DNA from: Saliniplasma sp046497075
GTDB taxonomy: Archaea > Thermoplasmatota > Thermoplasmata > Halarchaeoplasmatales > Halarchaeoplasmataceae
NCBI GenBank assembly: GCA_046497075.1
Contig: JAWOGF010000054.1
Location: 1-64,000 of the forward strand
DNA: 64,000 nt
Reading direction: 5' to 3'
Positions within the stretch are counted from its first letter, which is position 1. The number at the start of each line of letters is the position of its first letter. Positions 57,321-64,000 of this stretch are shown in pieces. The notes beneath the pieces are model-generated. The model was given only the letters and a program-made list of their open reading frames with translations. It made no database searches and was not told where the DNA came from. The translations under genes were made by a program, and so were the position numbers.

Positions 57321-57827
57321 TCACTCCCTGTAATATTCATAAATACCCTTTTTATGTTCATCTCGTAATTGGTGATAGTGTACGGCATTGGTTCTTGTTT
57401 TTTCTATAATTTCTTCATCCCCTTCTTTGATGATCTTAGCTGGAATGCCCACAGCGATACTGAAATCTGGGATGGTCATATCTTCTCTTACGAGAGCGTT
57501 TGCTCCGATTATGCATCCTTTACCGATTTTGGCCCCGCTTAAAACAGTTGAATTCATGCCGACTATGGTTTCGTCATCTACTTCGCACCCGTGAACCACG
57601 GACCCGTGTCCGACAGTCACGTTTTTACCGATGATCGTATGGTGACCTTCATCTACATGAACCACAGCACAATCTTGAATATTGGTTCCCTCTTCGATCT
57701 TTATGTGGTTCTGGTCTCCTCTTAGAACAGCATTAGGCCATATACTACATCCCTCTCCTAGAACGACATCTCCGATTATCTTGCAGCTCTTAGCAATAAA
57801 GCAGGACTCTGGTATCGTTGGCGACAA
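57321..57827 (-). CDS. gamma-carbonic-anhydrase-like hexapeptide-repeat protein
   Basis: A 168-residue left-handed beta-helix protein. Repeated hexapeptide turns (KIIGDVVLGEGCSIWPNAVLRGDQNHIKIEEGTNIQDCAVVHVDEG, then TIIGKNVTVGHGSVVHGCEVDDETIVGMNSTVL) carry the histidines typical of gamma-class carbonic anhydrases: VHVDEGHH, VGHGSVVHGC. A C-terminal helix follows. It may be a true carbonic anhydrase or a PaaY/CaiE-like protein of uncertain substrate; sequence alone does not separate these. Convergent with cobA. Confidence 0.88.
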   Translation of the reverse strand: MSPTIPESCFIAKSCKIIGDVVLGEGCSIWPNAVLRGDQNHIKIEEGTNIQDCAVVHVDEGHHTIIGKNVTVGHGSVVHGCEVDDETIVGMNSTVLSGAKIGKGCIIGANALVREDMTIPDFSIAVGIPAKIIKEGDEEIIEKTRTNAVHYHQLRDEHKKGIYEYYRE

Positions 57828-57849
57828 TCAAATCCCTCTGATACAAAGA

Positions 57850-58110
57850 TCATTCTTCTGAAATCGATACTCTTTTTGGGAAGTATCGTAGAAGTATTAT
57901 GTCTCCGACTGCGCTCACCCAACGGTAGGGAACTTTAACACTTTTCGAATCTTCAACCAAAAGGGGATTAGTATCACCTACGAACAGGCCATCTATGGCC
58001 GCTTCGTCCATATCGATAACTACGTTATTTACTGTGCCAAGAAACAAGCCAGTCTTGGTATAGACTTGGATTCCAATCATTTCTGATACTTCTTCGAGCA
58101 TATCTATCAC
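57850..58110 (-). CDS. PRC-barrel domain protein
   Basis: An 86-residue protein formed of one PRC-barrel: IGIQVYTKTGLFLGTVNNVVIDMDEAAIDGLFVGDTNPLLVEDSKSVKVPYRWVSAVGDIILLRYFP. The PYxWV and GDIILL segments are typical. PRC-barrels serve in photosynthetic reaction centres, rRNA processing (RimM) and, in some archaea, with SepF/FtsZ in division (CdpB). FtsZ is encoded elsewhere in the window; a division role is only a guess. MLEEVSEMIG, three codons in, is another start. Confidence 0.9.
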   Translation of the reverse strand: MIDMLEEVSEMIGIQVYTKTGLFLGTVNNVVIDMDEAAIDGLFVGDTNPLLVEDSKSVKVPYRWVSAVGDIILLRYFPKRVSISEE

Positions 58111-58170
58111 ATGAGGTATAGTTTAATCTGTTTTAAATTTTTTTATGGTTTTGAGTAAAATCGAAGCGAT

Positions 58171-58226
58171 ACTTTTATACTGCAACAAGTTTTCTAACAG
58201 GTAAATATGATCGTCTGACGAAGGAG
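58171..58226 (+). promoter_or_regulatory. promoter and ribosome-binding site of the Mrp operon
   Basis: ACTTTTATAC at 58171-58180 is a TATA-like box; transcription would begin near 58203. AAGGAG at 58221-58226 lies 7 nt before the ATG at 58234. This is the only promoter visible for the eight-gene operon. Confidence 0.5.
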
Positions 58227-58233
58227 AATTAGG

Positions 58234-58800
58234 ATGAACAGCGTCCCCAGCAGTGAGGATACAAAACGTCACTACGCCCTTCTTGACGTTTTACTGCTAC
58301 TTTTCTGGCTATTGTTGACAGGCCAGTTAATAGTGATATTAAAAGGTCAAGAGATATCAATATATGTATTATTAGCCGGACTAGGAGCGGCGAGTGCTGT
58401 GACACTCACAGCTCATGAATTTGTCATACGAGGAAAACGGAGGGAAAAGGAATCATTATTCGAGTATATCCAGTCCTTGAAAAATCTTATCTTCTTATTT
58501 TTAGATGTGATTATCAAATTGATCGTCGCTAACGGTATACTGATGTATCAATCGTTATCTCTCGATATAGAACCTAGAGTAGTAAAAACAAAAGTAAATC
58601 TAAAATCGGATTCTGAAGTAACCCTAATCTCTTTACTCATAACTTTAACCCCGGGAACACTCGTCATAGATGTAGAGGAAGAAAAAGATGAATACTATTT
58701 ATACGTGCATTTTTCGTACCTGAAAGCAGAATATCTCTCTGAGGATATCAAAGATACGATCACGGCTTGGGACGAACGTATAAGAGGTGTTTTCAAATGA
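58234..58800 (+). CDS. mnhE: Mrp/Mbh antiporter subunit E
   Basis: A 188-residue MnhE/MbhA. It has a short cytosolic N-terminus, two or three transmembrane segments (about 20-42, 50-66 and 88-106) and the characteristic C-terminal domain RVVKTKVNLKSDSEVTLISLLITLTPGTLVIDVEEEKDEYYLYVHFSYL. Subunit E is needed for assembly of the multi-subunit cation/proton antiporter. It is the first gene of the operon and overlaps mnhF by 4 bp (ATGA). Confidence 0.92.
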   Translation: MNSVPSSEDTKRHYALLDVLLLLFWLLLTGQLIVILKGQEISIYVLLAGLGAASAVTLTAHEFVIRGKRREKESLFEYIQSLKNLIFLFLDVIIKLIVANGILMYQSLSLDIEPRVVKTKVNLKSDSEVTLISLLITLTPGTLVIDVEEEKDEYYLYVHFSYLKAEYLSEDIKDTITAWDERIRGVFK

Positions 58801-59057
58801 ACTTACTATCTGGTATATCGACGATTTTGATTTTTATTGCCTTGTTCTCCTCATATCGACTTTTTGTTGGTCCCTCGATATACGACAGGATAATATCTCT
58901 GAATGTTGTCGGTGTTATTATAACTGTAATACTCACGATTATGAGTATAGAAACTGGAACAGGTCTTTATCTAGATATCGCGATATCCTTTGTACTTCTG
59001 GATTTTGTAGGTACTATGGCTTTTATTAAATATCTAGAAGGTGGTGACTTTAAATGA
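58797..59057 (+). CDS. mnhF: Mrp/Mbh antiporter subunit F
   Basis: An 86-residue membrane protein (MnhF/MbhB) with three transmembrane helices. Landmarks are the N-terminal FSSYRLFVGPSIYDRIISLNVVGVI (the R-x8-GPSxxDRI segment is the family signature) and the final IAISFVLLDFVGTMAFIKYLEGG. ATG at 58797 (MNLLSG) is preferred to the upstream frame at 58767. It overlaps mnhE and mnhG by 4 bp each. Confidence 0.93.
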   Translation: MNLLSGISTILIFIALFSSYRLFVGPSIYDRIISLNVVGVIITVILTIMSIETGTGLYLDIAISFVLLDFVGTMAFIKYLEGGDFK

Positions 59058-59395
59058 TCTTGACGATCCTATCGGTATTTTTGATGACCCTGGGATGTGT
59101 AATCATGTTTACCGCTGCCCTGGGCCTTATGAGATTTTCTACGATAAATATGAGACTACATGCTAGTGGCAAAGCTGGAACTGGGGGGACTTTAGCACTT
59201 TTAATAGGTATCCTTGTCTATACAGGAATAGATGAGATCTCAGGTAAAATCATCCTGATAATCGTTTTGGTTTTATTTACTGGTCCGATAATATCTCATG
59301 CAATCGCTAGAGCAGCTTTTATCGACCCTGAAATACGTGCAGAAGTACCGATAGATGAATATCCTAAACTGGAAAAGAAAAAGGAGGGTAATTGA
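59054..59395 (+). CDS. mnhG: Mrp/Mbh antiporter subunit G
   Basis: A 113-residue MnhG/MbhC with three transmembrane helices. The signature is FTAALGLMRFSTINMRLHASGKAGTGGTLALLIGILV, the typical GLxRFxxxxxRxHAxxKxxTxG, and a C-terminal TGPIISHAIARAAF. The remaining ~20 residues are charged. It overlaps both neighbours by 4 bp (ATGA). Confidence 0.94.
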   Translation: MILTILSVFLMTLGCVIMFTAALGLMRFSTINMRLHASGKAGTGGTLALLIGILVYTGIDEISGKIILIIVLVLFTGPIISHAIARAAFIDPEIRAEVPIDEYPKLEKKKEGN

Positions 59396-59643
59396 TGGTT
59401 ATCGAACTTTTCCTTATCTTGTTGTTGGGTGCTTGTATTTTGGTGGTCTTGGAAAAGGATATAATCAGATCTTTGATATTCTTGGGTTTTGCCTCGATAT
59501 TCGTGATGATACTGGTTTACCTTTACAATGCCCCGGATGTTGCCCTAACGTTAGCAGTGGTAAATGGTGCAGCTAGTACAATCCTTTTCTTGGCCGTTAT
59601 AAAAAAACTGGAGGTGATTGGAGATCAGGAAAGTCTCAATTAA
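59392..59643 (+). CDS. MbhD/MrpA C-terminal-like subunit (DUF4040)
   Basis: An 83-residue protein with three membrane segments. FLGFASIFVMILVYLYNAPDVALTLAVVNGAASTILFLAVIKKL matches the DUF4040/MbhD family, which is the same as the C-terminal helices of MrpA and forms part of the ion path next to subunit G. Here it is a separate gene, as in membrane-bound hydrogenases. It overlaps the next gene. Confidence 0.85.
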   Translation: MMVIELFLILLLGACILVVLEKDIIRSLIFLGFASIFVMILVYLYNAPDVALTLAVVNGAASTILFLAVIKKLEVIGDQESLN

Positions 59644-59950
59644 GAAGATAGTGACTATTTCATTCCTTTTCTTTATAGTGATAACCCTCCTGAGCGGCCT
59701 TGGTCTTGAACATGAGGATAAACAGGAATCCGTACTGAAGGAGTATTATGTAGAGAACAGAAAGACCACTGGATCAGATAACATAGTTTCAGCCATCCTG
59801 CTCGACTACAGAGCCTATGATACTTTTGGTGAAGTTATGGTTTTGTATGTAGCCATCACCGGTGTTATCATATTGGGAATGAAATCTAAAAAAGACAGTG
59901 AAGGAAAAGAGAAGGAGGAAAATGTACATATGGGGGGTGGAAATGGATGA
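59618..59950 (+). CDS. MbhE/MrpA C-terminal-like subunit
   Basis: A 110-residue protein with two transmembrane segments (about 12-28 and 76-90). The segment NIVSAILLDYRAYDTFGEVMVLYVAITGVIIL is the diagnostic MbhE/MrpA C-terminal pattern (NxVxxILxDxRxxDTxGE). The start is unclear: TTG at 59618 has GGAGGTG almost abutting it, and a GTG a little downstream is possible. The C-terminal tail is charged. It overlaps the preceding and following genes. Confidence 0.8.
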   Translation: MEIRKVSIKKIVTISFLFFIVITLLSGLGLEHEDKQESVLKEYYVENRKTTGSDNIVSAILLDYRAYDTFGEVMVLYVAITGVIILGMKSKKDSEGKEKEENVHMGGGNG

Positions 59951-60345
59951 GATCTATAATAATCAGAACCTCAGGTAGAGCTCTAGCCCCATTCATACTT
60001 TTATTTGGAGTGTACGTAACGATCTTTGGATATTCATCTCCAGGAGGAGGTTTTCAGGGAGGAGTATTGTTAGCCTCAGGTATAATTTTGATTCTCGTAA
60101 CTCATGGTCGAAGAGAGGTAGAACGGTTGGCGTCGAACATAAGCTGGTTGGAATCGTTCGGTGCCTTTGCATTTTTGATGGCTGGACTACTTGGGATAGT
60201 TATAGGGGGTGCTTTTTTGGCTAATATAACCCCCTCTAGCAGTCTTATGAAAATAGTTCTGGATATTGTTGTTTCTCTCAAGGTATTTGCAGGAGTTGTC
60301 GCACTTTTTGTTTATCTATTCAGCTTGGAGGTGGAACGATCTTAA
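59947..60345 (+). CDS. mnhB: Mrp/Mbh antiporter subunit B
   Basis: A 132-residue MnhB/MbhF. Family marks are FGVYVTIFGYSSPGGGFQGGVLLASGIILILVTHGRREVER (the GHxxPGGGFQGG-type loop, with S in the first position) and the final four helices ending VYLFSLEVERS. It overlaps the preceding gene by 4 bp. GGAGGTGGAA in its last codons may serve as the ribosome-binding site of the next gene. Confidence 0.93.
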   Translation: MRSIIIRTSGRALAPFILLFGVYVTIFGYSSPGGGFQGGVLLASGIILILVTHGRREVERLASNISWLESFGAFAFLMAGLLGIVIGGAFLANITPSSSLMKIVLDIVVSLKVFAGVVALFVYLFSLEVERS

Positions 60346-60362
60346 ATGGGATCAACATTGGT

Positions 60363-60698
60363 TTGATCATAGTTTTTGTAGGTCTGTATGGATTGACAAA
60401 TACTCACAATTCTATAAAGATCATTTTGGCACTTTCAGTTATGGGATTAGGTTTGATCTTGTTTTTCGTATCTTTAGCTTATGTTCCCGGCGGTGCTCCT
60501 CCGATCGTACCTATTGGCTCCGATATATCCAATATTAATATTGTAGATCCAGTTCCTCACTCTTTCATGATAACTTTGATAGTTATCAACCTTGCTACTA
60601 CTGCTTTGGGATTAGCCCTGGTTATTCGCTTATTCGATGAATATGGTTCTCTAGATATCAAAGAAATGATAAGATGGGGTGATGACGAAAGTGATTGA
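60363..60698 (+). CDS. mnhC: Mrp/Mbh antiporter subunit C
   Basis: A 111-residue NuoK-like subunit (MnhC/MbhG) with three transmembrane helices: IIVFVGLYGLTNTHNSIKIILALSVMGLGLILFFVSLAYVPGG, then PVPHSFMITLIVINLATTALGLALVIRL. The conserved lysine and PVPxAxxLTxIVI-like segment are present. The only canonical in-frame start is TTG at 60363, which cuts the first helix short. The frame is open upstream through ILNGINIGL, and GGAGGTG at 60327-60333 would suit a start near 60339-60345, which offers no ATG, GTG or TTG. Confidence 0.85.
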   Translation: MIIVFVGLYGLTNTHNSIKIILALSVMGLGLILFFVSLAYVPGGAPPIVPIGSDISNINIVDPVPHSFMITLIVINLATTALGLALVIRLFDEYGSLDIKEMIRWGDDESD

Positions 60699-62340
60699 AC
60701 ATACTGCGATATTTATCATAATAGCACCATTAACTGGGGCTTTACTTTTAAGTGTACTTTCTAAGTTGAATCTTCCCCAAATATGGAGGGATATAATCGC
60801 GTTTATCTCCTTGGTGATACCCGGGATCCTATTAATTTATTTTATACCTTCCCTTTTAGCATCACCTTTAAGGTATGAACTCGGCGGTTGGCCTTCACCT
60901 TATGGTATCACGATCGTCTTAGACAGTTTATCTGTTACAATGGCTACTATTACAGTCATCGTGACGATAACAACCTTTGTTTATTCGTTAGAGATTAGAG
61001 AGATACTTCCCAAAGGTGAAAAATACTACATTCTCTTTTTGTTTATGACCACAGGTTTATATGGGGTTTTTTTATCTGGTGACGTAATCAATAGGTATGT
61101 TTTCTTTGAATTAACAGTTTTAACCACTTATGTACTGTTAACATATACAGATACTAAAGAATCTTTGAGGGCTAGTTACATATATTTGGTCATCGGAAGT
61201 GTAGCTTCCTTTTTCTTCCTAATAGGTATAGGGCTGATATATTTCAACACTGGTTACCTCGATTTTTCTGTCCTTTCAGAGTTGGTTCCCAACATGAGTA
61301 TACATAAAAGAAACCTTATATTCATGTTCATATTAGTTGCTGTCTCTGTCAAATCAGGACTTATCCCTTTTCATACATGGCTGCCTGATGCTCACGTATC
61401 TGCTCCATCGCCCATGACCGCCGTATTGGCGGGTATCACGGTGAAAACAGGTGTTTATATATTAGTGAAATTTATGGGTATGGGATTTATCACAGACCAT
61501 ATCAGATTGGTAATGATAATAATCGGCTTTATAACAGCTTTCATAGCAGTCCTAGTATCTCATAAATATTGGGACCTTAAAAGGATCTTAGCGTGGCATA
61601 CTATTGCCCAGATGGGTTTGATAGTAGCAGTTTTATCTTTATGGAATATCTCCTCTGTTGCAGCGAGTATATTTCATCTTGTATCCCATGCGATCTTTAA
61701 GATACTGCTCTTTCTCTCAATCGGGGCAGTATTTTACCAGTTTGGTACTCGAGATATTCGAGAGATCTCTCTATTTAAGAACAGCCCGATACTGATCGGG
61801 GCTTTCCTCGTCGGAATCTTATCTTTGGTGGGTATACCTCCGATGAATGGCTTTTATAGTAAAACCCTAATGCTTAGATCTCTCGAAGAGTACCTGGTTT
61901 TGTATGTTCTATTTATAATCGTTCAGATATTGACAGTTTCTTCTTTTTTCCGTGTTTTATATCATTCTTCAAAAGGCGAATGTAGTAGGAAACCCTTCCC
62001 CGTCAGCATACTACTCCCTACCACTGTTCTAGCCGGTCTATCTATATTTATAGGATGTACCACCACTATATGGATGAATAATATAATCTCCCCCTCTGCG
62101 CAAGTTCTTACCAAAGGGTATACTATAACTAATCATTCCTTATTAGAAATAGAACTTCTTACATCCATTCATGGTATAATCCTCCTTCTAACGATACCTG
62201 TAGGCATCGGTATAGGACTCGTTTCTAATAAGCTTAAAAAACCCGATTTAAGTGGTTGGCTCACAAAAGTAGATATAGCTGATTCTGTTAGGTATATAAT
62301 AATTGTTTTAGCTATATATCTACTATTCACACTCCTATGA
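60682..62340 (+). CDS. mnhD: Mrp/Mbh antiporter subunit D (proton-translocating)
   Basis: A 552-residue NuoN/NuoM-like antiporter subunit with about 14 transmembrane helices. Key residues: the conserved Glu in FFELTVLTTYVLLTY, Lys in VSVKSGLIPFHTWLPDAHVSAPSPMTAVLAGITVKTGVYILVK, His/Lys in SHKYWDLKRILAWHTIAQMGLI and VSHAIFKILLFLSIG, and LSLVGIPPMNGFYSKTLML. ATG at 60682 (MTKVIEH) follows a possible GTG. It overlaps mnhC by 17 bp. It is the only large antiporter-like subunit in the operon; MrpA is absent. Confidence 0.95.
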   Translation: MTKVIEHTAIFIIIAPLTGALLLSVLSKLNLPQIWRDIIAFISLVIPGILLIYFIPSLLASPLRYELGGWPSPYGITIVLDSLSVTMATITVIVTITTFVYSLEIREILPKGEKYYILFLFMTTGLYGVFLSGDVINRYVFFELTVLTTYVLLTYTDTKESLRASYIYLVIGSVASFFFLIGIGLIYFNTGYLDFSVLSELVPNMSIHKRNLIFMFILVAVSVKSGLIPFHTWLPDAHVSAPSPMTAVLAGITVKTGVYILVKFMGMGFITDHIRLVMIIIGFITAFIAVLVSHKYWDLKRILAWHTIAQMGLIVAVLSLWNISSVAASIFHLVSHAIFKILLFLSIGAVFYQFGTRDIREISLFKNSPILIGAFLVGILSLVGIPPMNGFYSKTLMLRSLEEYLVLYVLFIIVQILTVSSFFRVLYHSSKGECSRKPFPVSILLPTTVLAGLSIFIGCTTTIWMNNIISPSAQVLTKGYTITNHSLLEIELLTSIHGIILLLTIPVGIGIGLVSNKLKKPDLSGWLTKVDIADSVRYIIIVLAIYLLFTLL

Positions 62341-62374
62341 ATCAAAAGTAGATCAGAATTTAATATTTAGGAGC

Positions 62375-63157
62375 CTACTCGATCAGGAAATCCCTAGTAT
62401 CGTTCAACACCGGTCTACCCTTTCTTGCTCTATCAAGGTCTTCAAGGTCAATTTCTACCGTCAACATGTCTTCTTCATATATCGGTCCCCTTGCGACTTC
62501 CATCCCGGTCGGCGAAATCACTCTATCTCCGCCCCAGAACGTGAAATTTTCCTCTCTACCTAGTAGATTTGCGTAGAATGTGAAAGCGGTAGTTTCGATA
62601 GCTCTAGCTGGTAAGACAGTTTCGAAGAACTTTTTACTTATAGAAGGAGATGCAGAGATACAAACTATAAAATCAGCTCCTTTTAGGGCCATAGCTTTGG
62701 TCAGTTCGGGGAAGAAAATATCGTAGCATATCACCATACCTAATTTACCAAACTGAGTATCGAAGACAGGGATTTCATCATCCGATCCAAAATATCTCAT
62801 CTCTTCGAAAGGCCCGAAGTTAGGTAAGTATGTTTTTCTATATACATCTATATCTCCTTCTGGATTTATTAAAACCGCTGAGTTTTTCAATCTCCCACTC
62901 CTACCTACCTTTTCCGGCATTCCAAATATGATAGAAGTCTGTTCTTCTTCTGTCAACTCAGCTATTATATCCGTAGAAGGTCCAGGTATTTGTTCAGCTT
63001 CATCCCATAATCGATCTCTTAGCCTGTAACCAGTTAGAAAAAGTTCTGGGAATATGTATAGGTCACTGTCATTTTGTTTAACCGTATTTGTTATTATACC
63101 TAAATTTGCTTCTTTATCTCCCAAAACATGCTTTTTTTGAACCAAAGAAACTTTCAT
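62375..63157 (-). CDS. nitrilase-superfamily carbon-nitrogen hydrolase
   Basis: A 260-residue protein with the Glu-Lys-Cys triad: Glu38 (FPELFLTGY), Lys108 (YRKTYLPNF) and Cys144 (VICYDIFFPE). It hydrolyses an amide or nitrile, such as an omega-amide or N-carbamoyl compound; substrate is not determined. It lies 35 bp after the convergent Mrp operon and 15 bp after the NifU-like gene on the same strand, so they may be co-transcribed. Confidence 0.88.
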   Translation of the reverse strand: MKVSLVQKKHVLGDKEANLGIITNTVKQNDSDLYIFPELFLTGYRLRDRLWDEAEQIPGPSTDIIAELTEEEQTSIIFGMPEKVGRSGRLKNSAVLINPEGDIDVYRKTYLPNFGPFEEMRYFGSDDEIPVFDTQFGKLGMVICYDIFFPELTKAMALKGADFIVCISASPSISKKFFETVLPARAIETTAFTFYANLLGREENFTFWGGDRVISPTGMEVARGPIYEEDMLTVEIDLEDLDRARKGRPVLNDTRDFLIE

Positions 63158-63172
63158 CTCTCACACATCCAA

Positions 63173-63814
63173 TTATTTTTCAGTGAATTTTATCTTGATT
63201 TCATCGATATCCCAGAGATGTTCCAACTTTTCCATGATATCTTCCTTGATGGCATTGGCGAATTGATGGTCCTCAGCAAGATCTACTTTAAGTGAGATGA
63301 TCCCATCTTTCACATCTATATCACCAATAAGGTCAGTTTTGACTACATCAAGCCCCGTCATGGGGTTCATCACATGCCTCAGTCTCTTCTCAACGATTTC
63401 CTCTGTTGTTGGTTCCTCTTCTTTTACCAGACCATGCCTTTCTTCATAATCCGCGATAGCTGCCTGCAGTCCTTCTACGGCTAAAACGGAACAATGAGTT
63501 TTCATATCCGGTAAACCACCTAATTCATCTGCAGCGTCATTCCAGGTGATATTTTTTGCTTCATCGATAGTCTTTCCCTTAGCCATCTCTGTGATTATAG
63601 AGCCAGTTGCGATGTTCGATGCACAACCATAAGATTCGAATTTTATATCAGTTATCTCTTTAGTTTCATCATCTACATTTATGTAAACTGATACCATGTC
63701 ACCACAAGCTGGGCTCCCTTCTTTTGCCTTACCGTCTGCATCTTCTATCTTTCCAACATTTTTAGGATTTTTGAAGTATTCGATTACTTTTTCAGTATAT
63801 GGTAAATCTGCCAT
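63173..63814 (-). CDS. NifU/IscU Fe-S scaffold fused to a DUF59/MIP18-like domain
   Basis: A 213-residue protein. Residues 1-128 are an IscU-type scaffold with the three cluster cysteines Cys37 (ACGDM), Cys64 (YGCASN) and Cys108 (KTHCSVLA), and Asp39. Residues about 134-213 resemble the FeS assembly P / MIP18 (DUF59) domain: TEEIVEKRLRHVMNPMTGLDVVKTDLIGDIDVKDGIISLKVDL and a final DEIKIKF. The domain lacks the usual catalytic Cys. The cysteine desulfurase gene is immediately upstream, so this is the main Fe-S assembly operon. Confidence 0.88.
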   Translation of the reverse strand: MADLPYTEKVIEYFKNPKNVGKIEDADGKAKEGSPACGDMVSVYINVDDETKEITDIKFESYGCASNIATGSIITEMAKGKTIDEAKNITWNDAADELGGLPDMKTHCSVLAVEGLQAAIADYEERHGLVKEEEPTTEEIVEKRLRHVMNPMTGLDVVKTDLIGDIDVKDGIISLKVDLAEDHQFANAIKEDIMEKLEHLWDIDEIKIKFTEK

Positions 63815-63844
63815 GTTCTTACCTCCTTTTCATCATTTTAATAT

Positions 63845-64000
63845 CTATTTATCTTTTCCTAAAGGACTTATCTCTCTTAATCTTTCTACAACTTCACTTA
63901 TAGCTTCTACGGTTCTATCAACATCTTCCATCGTATTATATCTTCCAAAGCTAAATCTAACTGACCCGTGAGCCCTTTCATGGTCCCCACCGATACCCAT
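63845..64000 (-). CDS. nifS: cysteine desulfurase (3' end, partial)
   Basis: The last 51 codons of a gene that runs off the window: MGIGGDHERAHGSVRFSFGRYNTMEDVDRTVEAISEVV, then ERLREISPLGK. The GSVRFSFGRYNT segment is the C-terminal hallmark of NifS/IscS, pyridoxal-phosphate enzymes that give sulfur from cysteine to scaffold proteins. It precedes the NifU-like gene by 30 bp with a GGAGG ribosome-binding site. The catalytic Cys and PLP-Lys lie outside the window. Confidence 0.9.
   Translation of the reverse strand: MGIGGDHERAHGSVRFSFGRYNTMEDVDRTVEAISEVVERLREISPLGKDK

Noticed and set aside
1..64000. CRISPR arrays, insertion sequences or prophage
   Set aside because: No regularly spaced repeats, transposase, integrase or phage genes were found; the only repeats are the short ones listed.

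Overview
The window is chromosomal DNA from an AT-rich archaeon. The information-processing genes are archaeal: proteasome beta subunit and PAN, aCPSF1, uS2, RpoK, eL31, eL39, eS19, aIF6, PDCD5, TFB, Trm1, Trm5, DphB, deoxyhypusine synthase, the RNase P protein Rnp4 and Elp3. Lipid genes (archaetidylserine synthase and decarboxylase, a UbiA prenyltransferase) and MptD agree. FtsZ rather than ESCRT division genes, bacterial-type MutS and MutL, and surface-protein modules of the GWNMVSYP type make a euryarchaeal lineage such as Thermoplasmatota a reasonable guess. That placement is inference; no rRNA gene is present to test it. No insertion sequence, prophage, CRISPR array or rRNA operon was seen. 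Genes are dense, often in 4-bp-overlap operons, and many promoters carry a TATA box about 26 nt before the start codon, as expected for leaderless archaeal transcripts.

Layout. 1-0.5 kb: remnant or interrupted secreted-protein gene. 0.7-6.2 kb: dphB, trm5, YhbY/Rnp4, a ModE-HTH/NUDIX fusion and two tandem GlcNAc-1-P-transferase-like genes. 6.3-11.6 kb: psmB, aCPSF1, uS2/RpoK, a short ThiI-like enzyme and an E1-like enzyme. 11.7-14.6 kb: two membrane proteins and a DNA glycosylase. 14.7-20.1 kb: DUF763, PAN, a small zinc ribbon, an unidentified GC-rich structured RNA, a USP-like protein and a PAPS-reductase-like Fe-S protein. 20.1-25.9 kb: trm1, THEP1, mptD, archaetidylserine synthase and decarboxylase, ftsZ, deoxyhypusine synthase. 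25.9-33.6 kb: thymidylate kinase, UbiA, pyrBI, a coiled-coil protein, an M18 peptidase, NEMF/Rqc2. 33.7-39.2 kb: a metallo-hydrolase, the aIF6/eL31/eL39/PDCD5/eS19 cluster, a CoaD-DUF84 fusion, gltX. 39.2-42.5 kb: an iron-uptake operon with FeoB flanked by two DtxR-family regulators. 42.6-48.2 kb: intron-containing initiator tRNA, mutL, mutS, TFB. 48.6-52.7 kb: a 1368-residue secreted amidase/GH18 protein. 52.9-58.1 kb: inverted repeats, tRNA-Val, elp3, arginine decarboxylase, small membrane proteins, cob(I)alamin adenosyltransferase, a gamma-carbonic-anhydrase-like protein, a PRC-barrel protein. 58.2-62.3 kb: an eight-gene Mrp/Mbh-type antiporter operon. 62.4-64 kb: nitrilase, a NifU fusion, and the 3' end of a cysteine desulfurase.

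The items most worth pursuing are: the secreted protein that joins a peptidoglycan amidase to a GH18 domain, with two domains inserted inside other domains; the unidentified structured RNA near 17.3-17.5 kb; the palindromic candidate operators before the iron, ftsZ and psmB genes; the Mrp cluster that lacks the MrpA antiporter subunit; and several domain fusions (CoaD-DUF84, ModE-NUDIX, NifU-DUF59).
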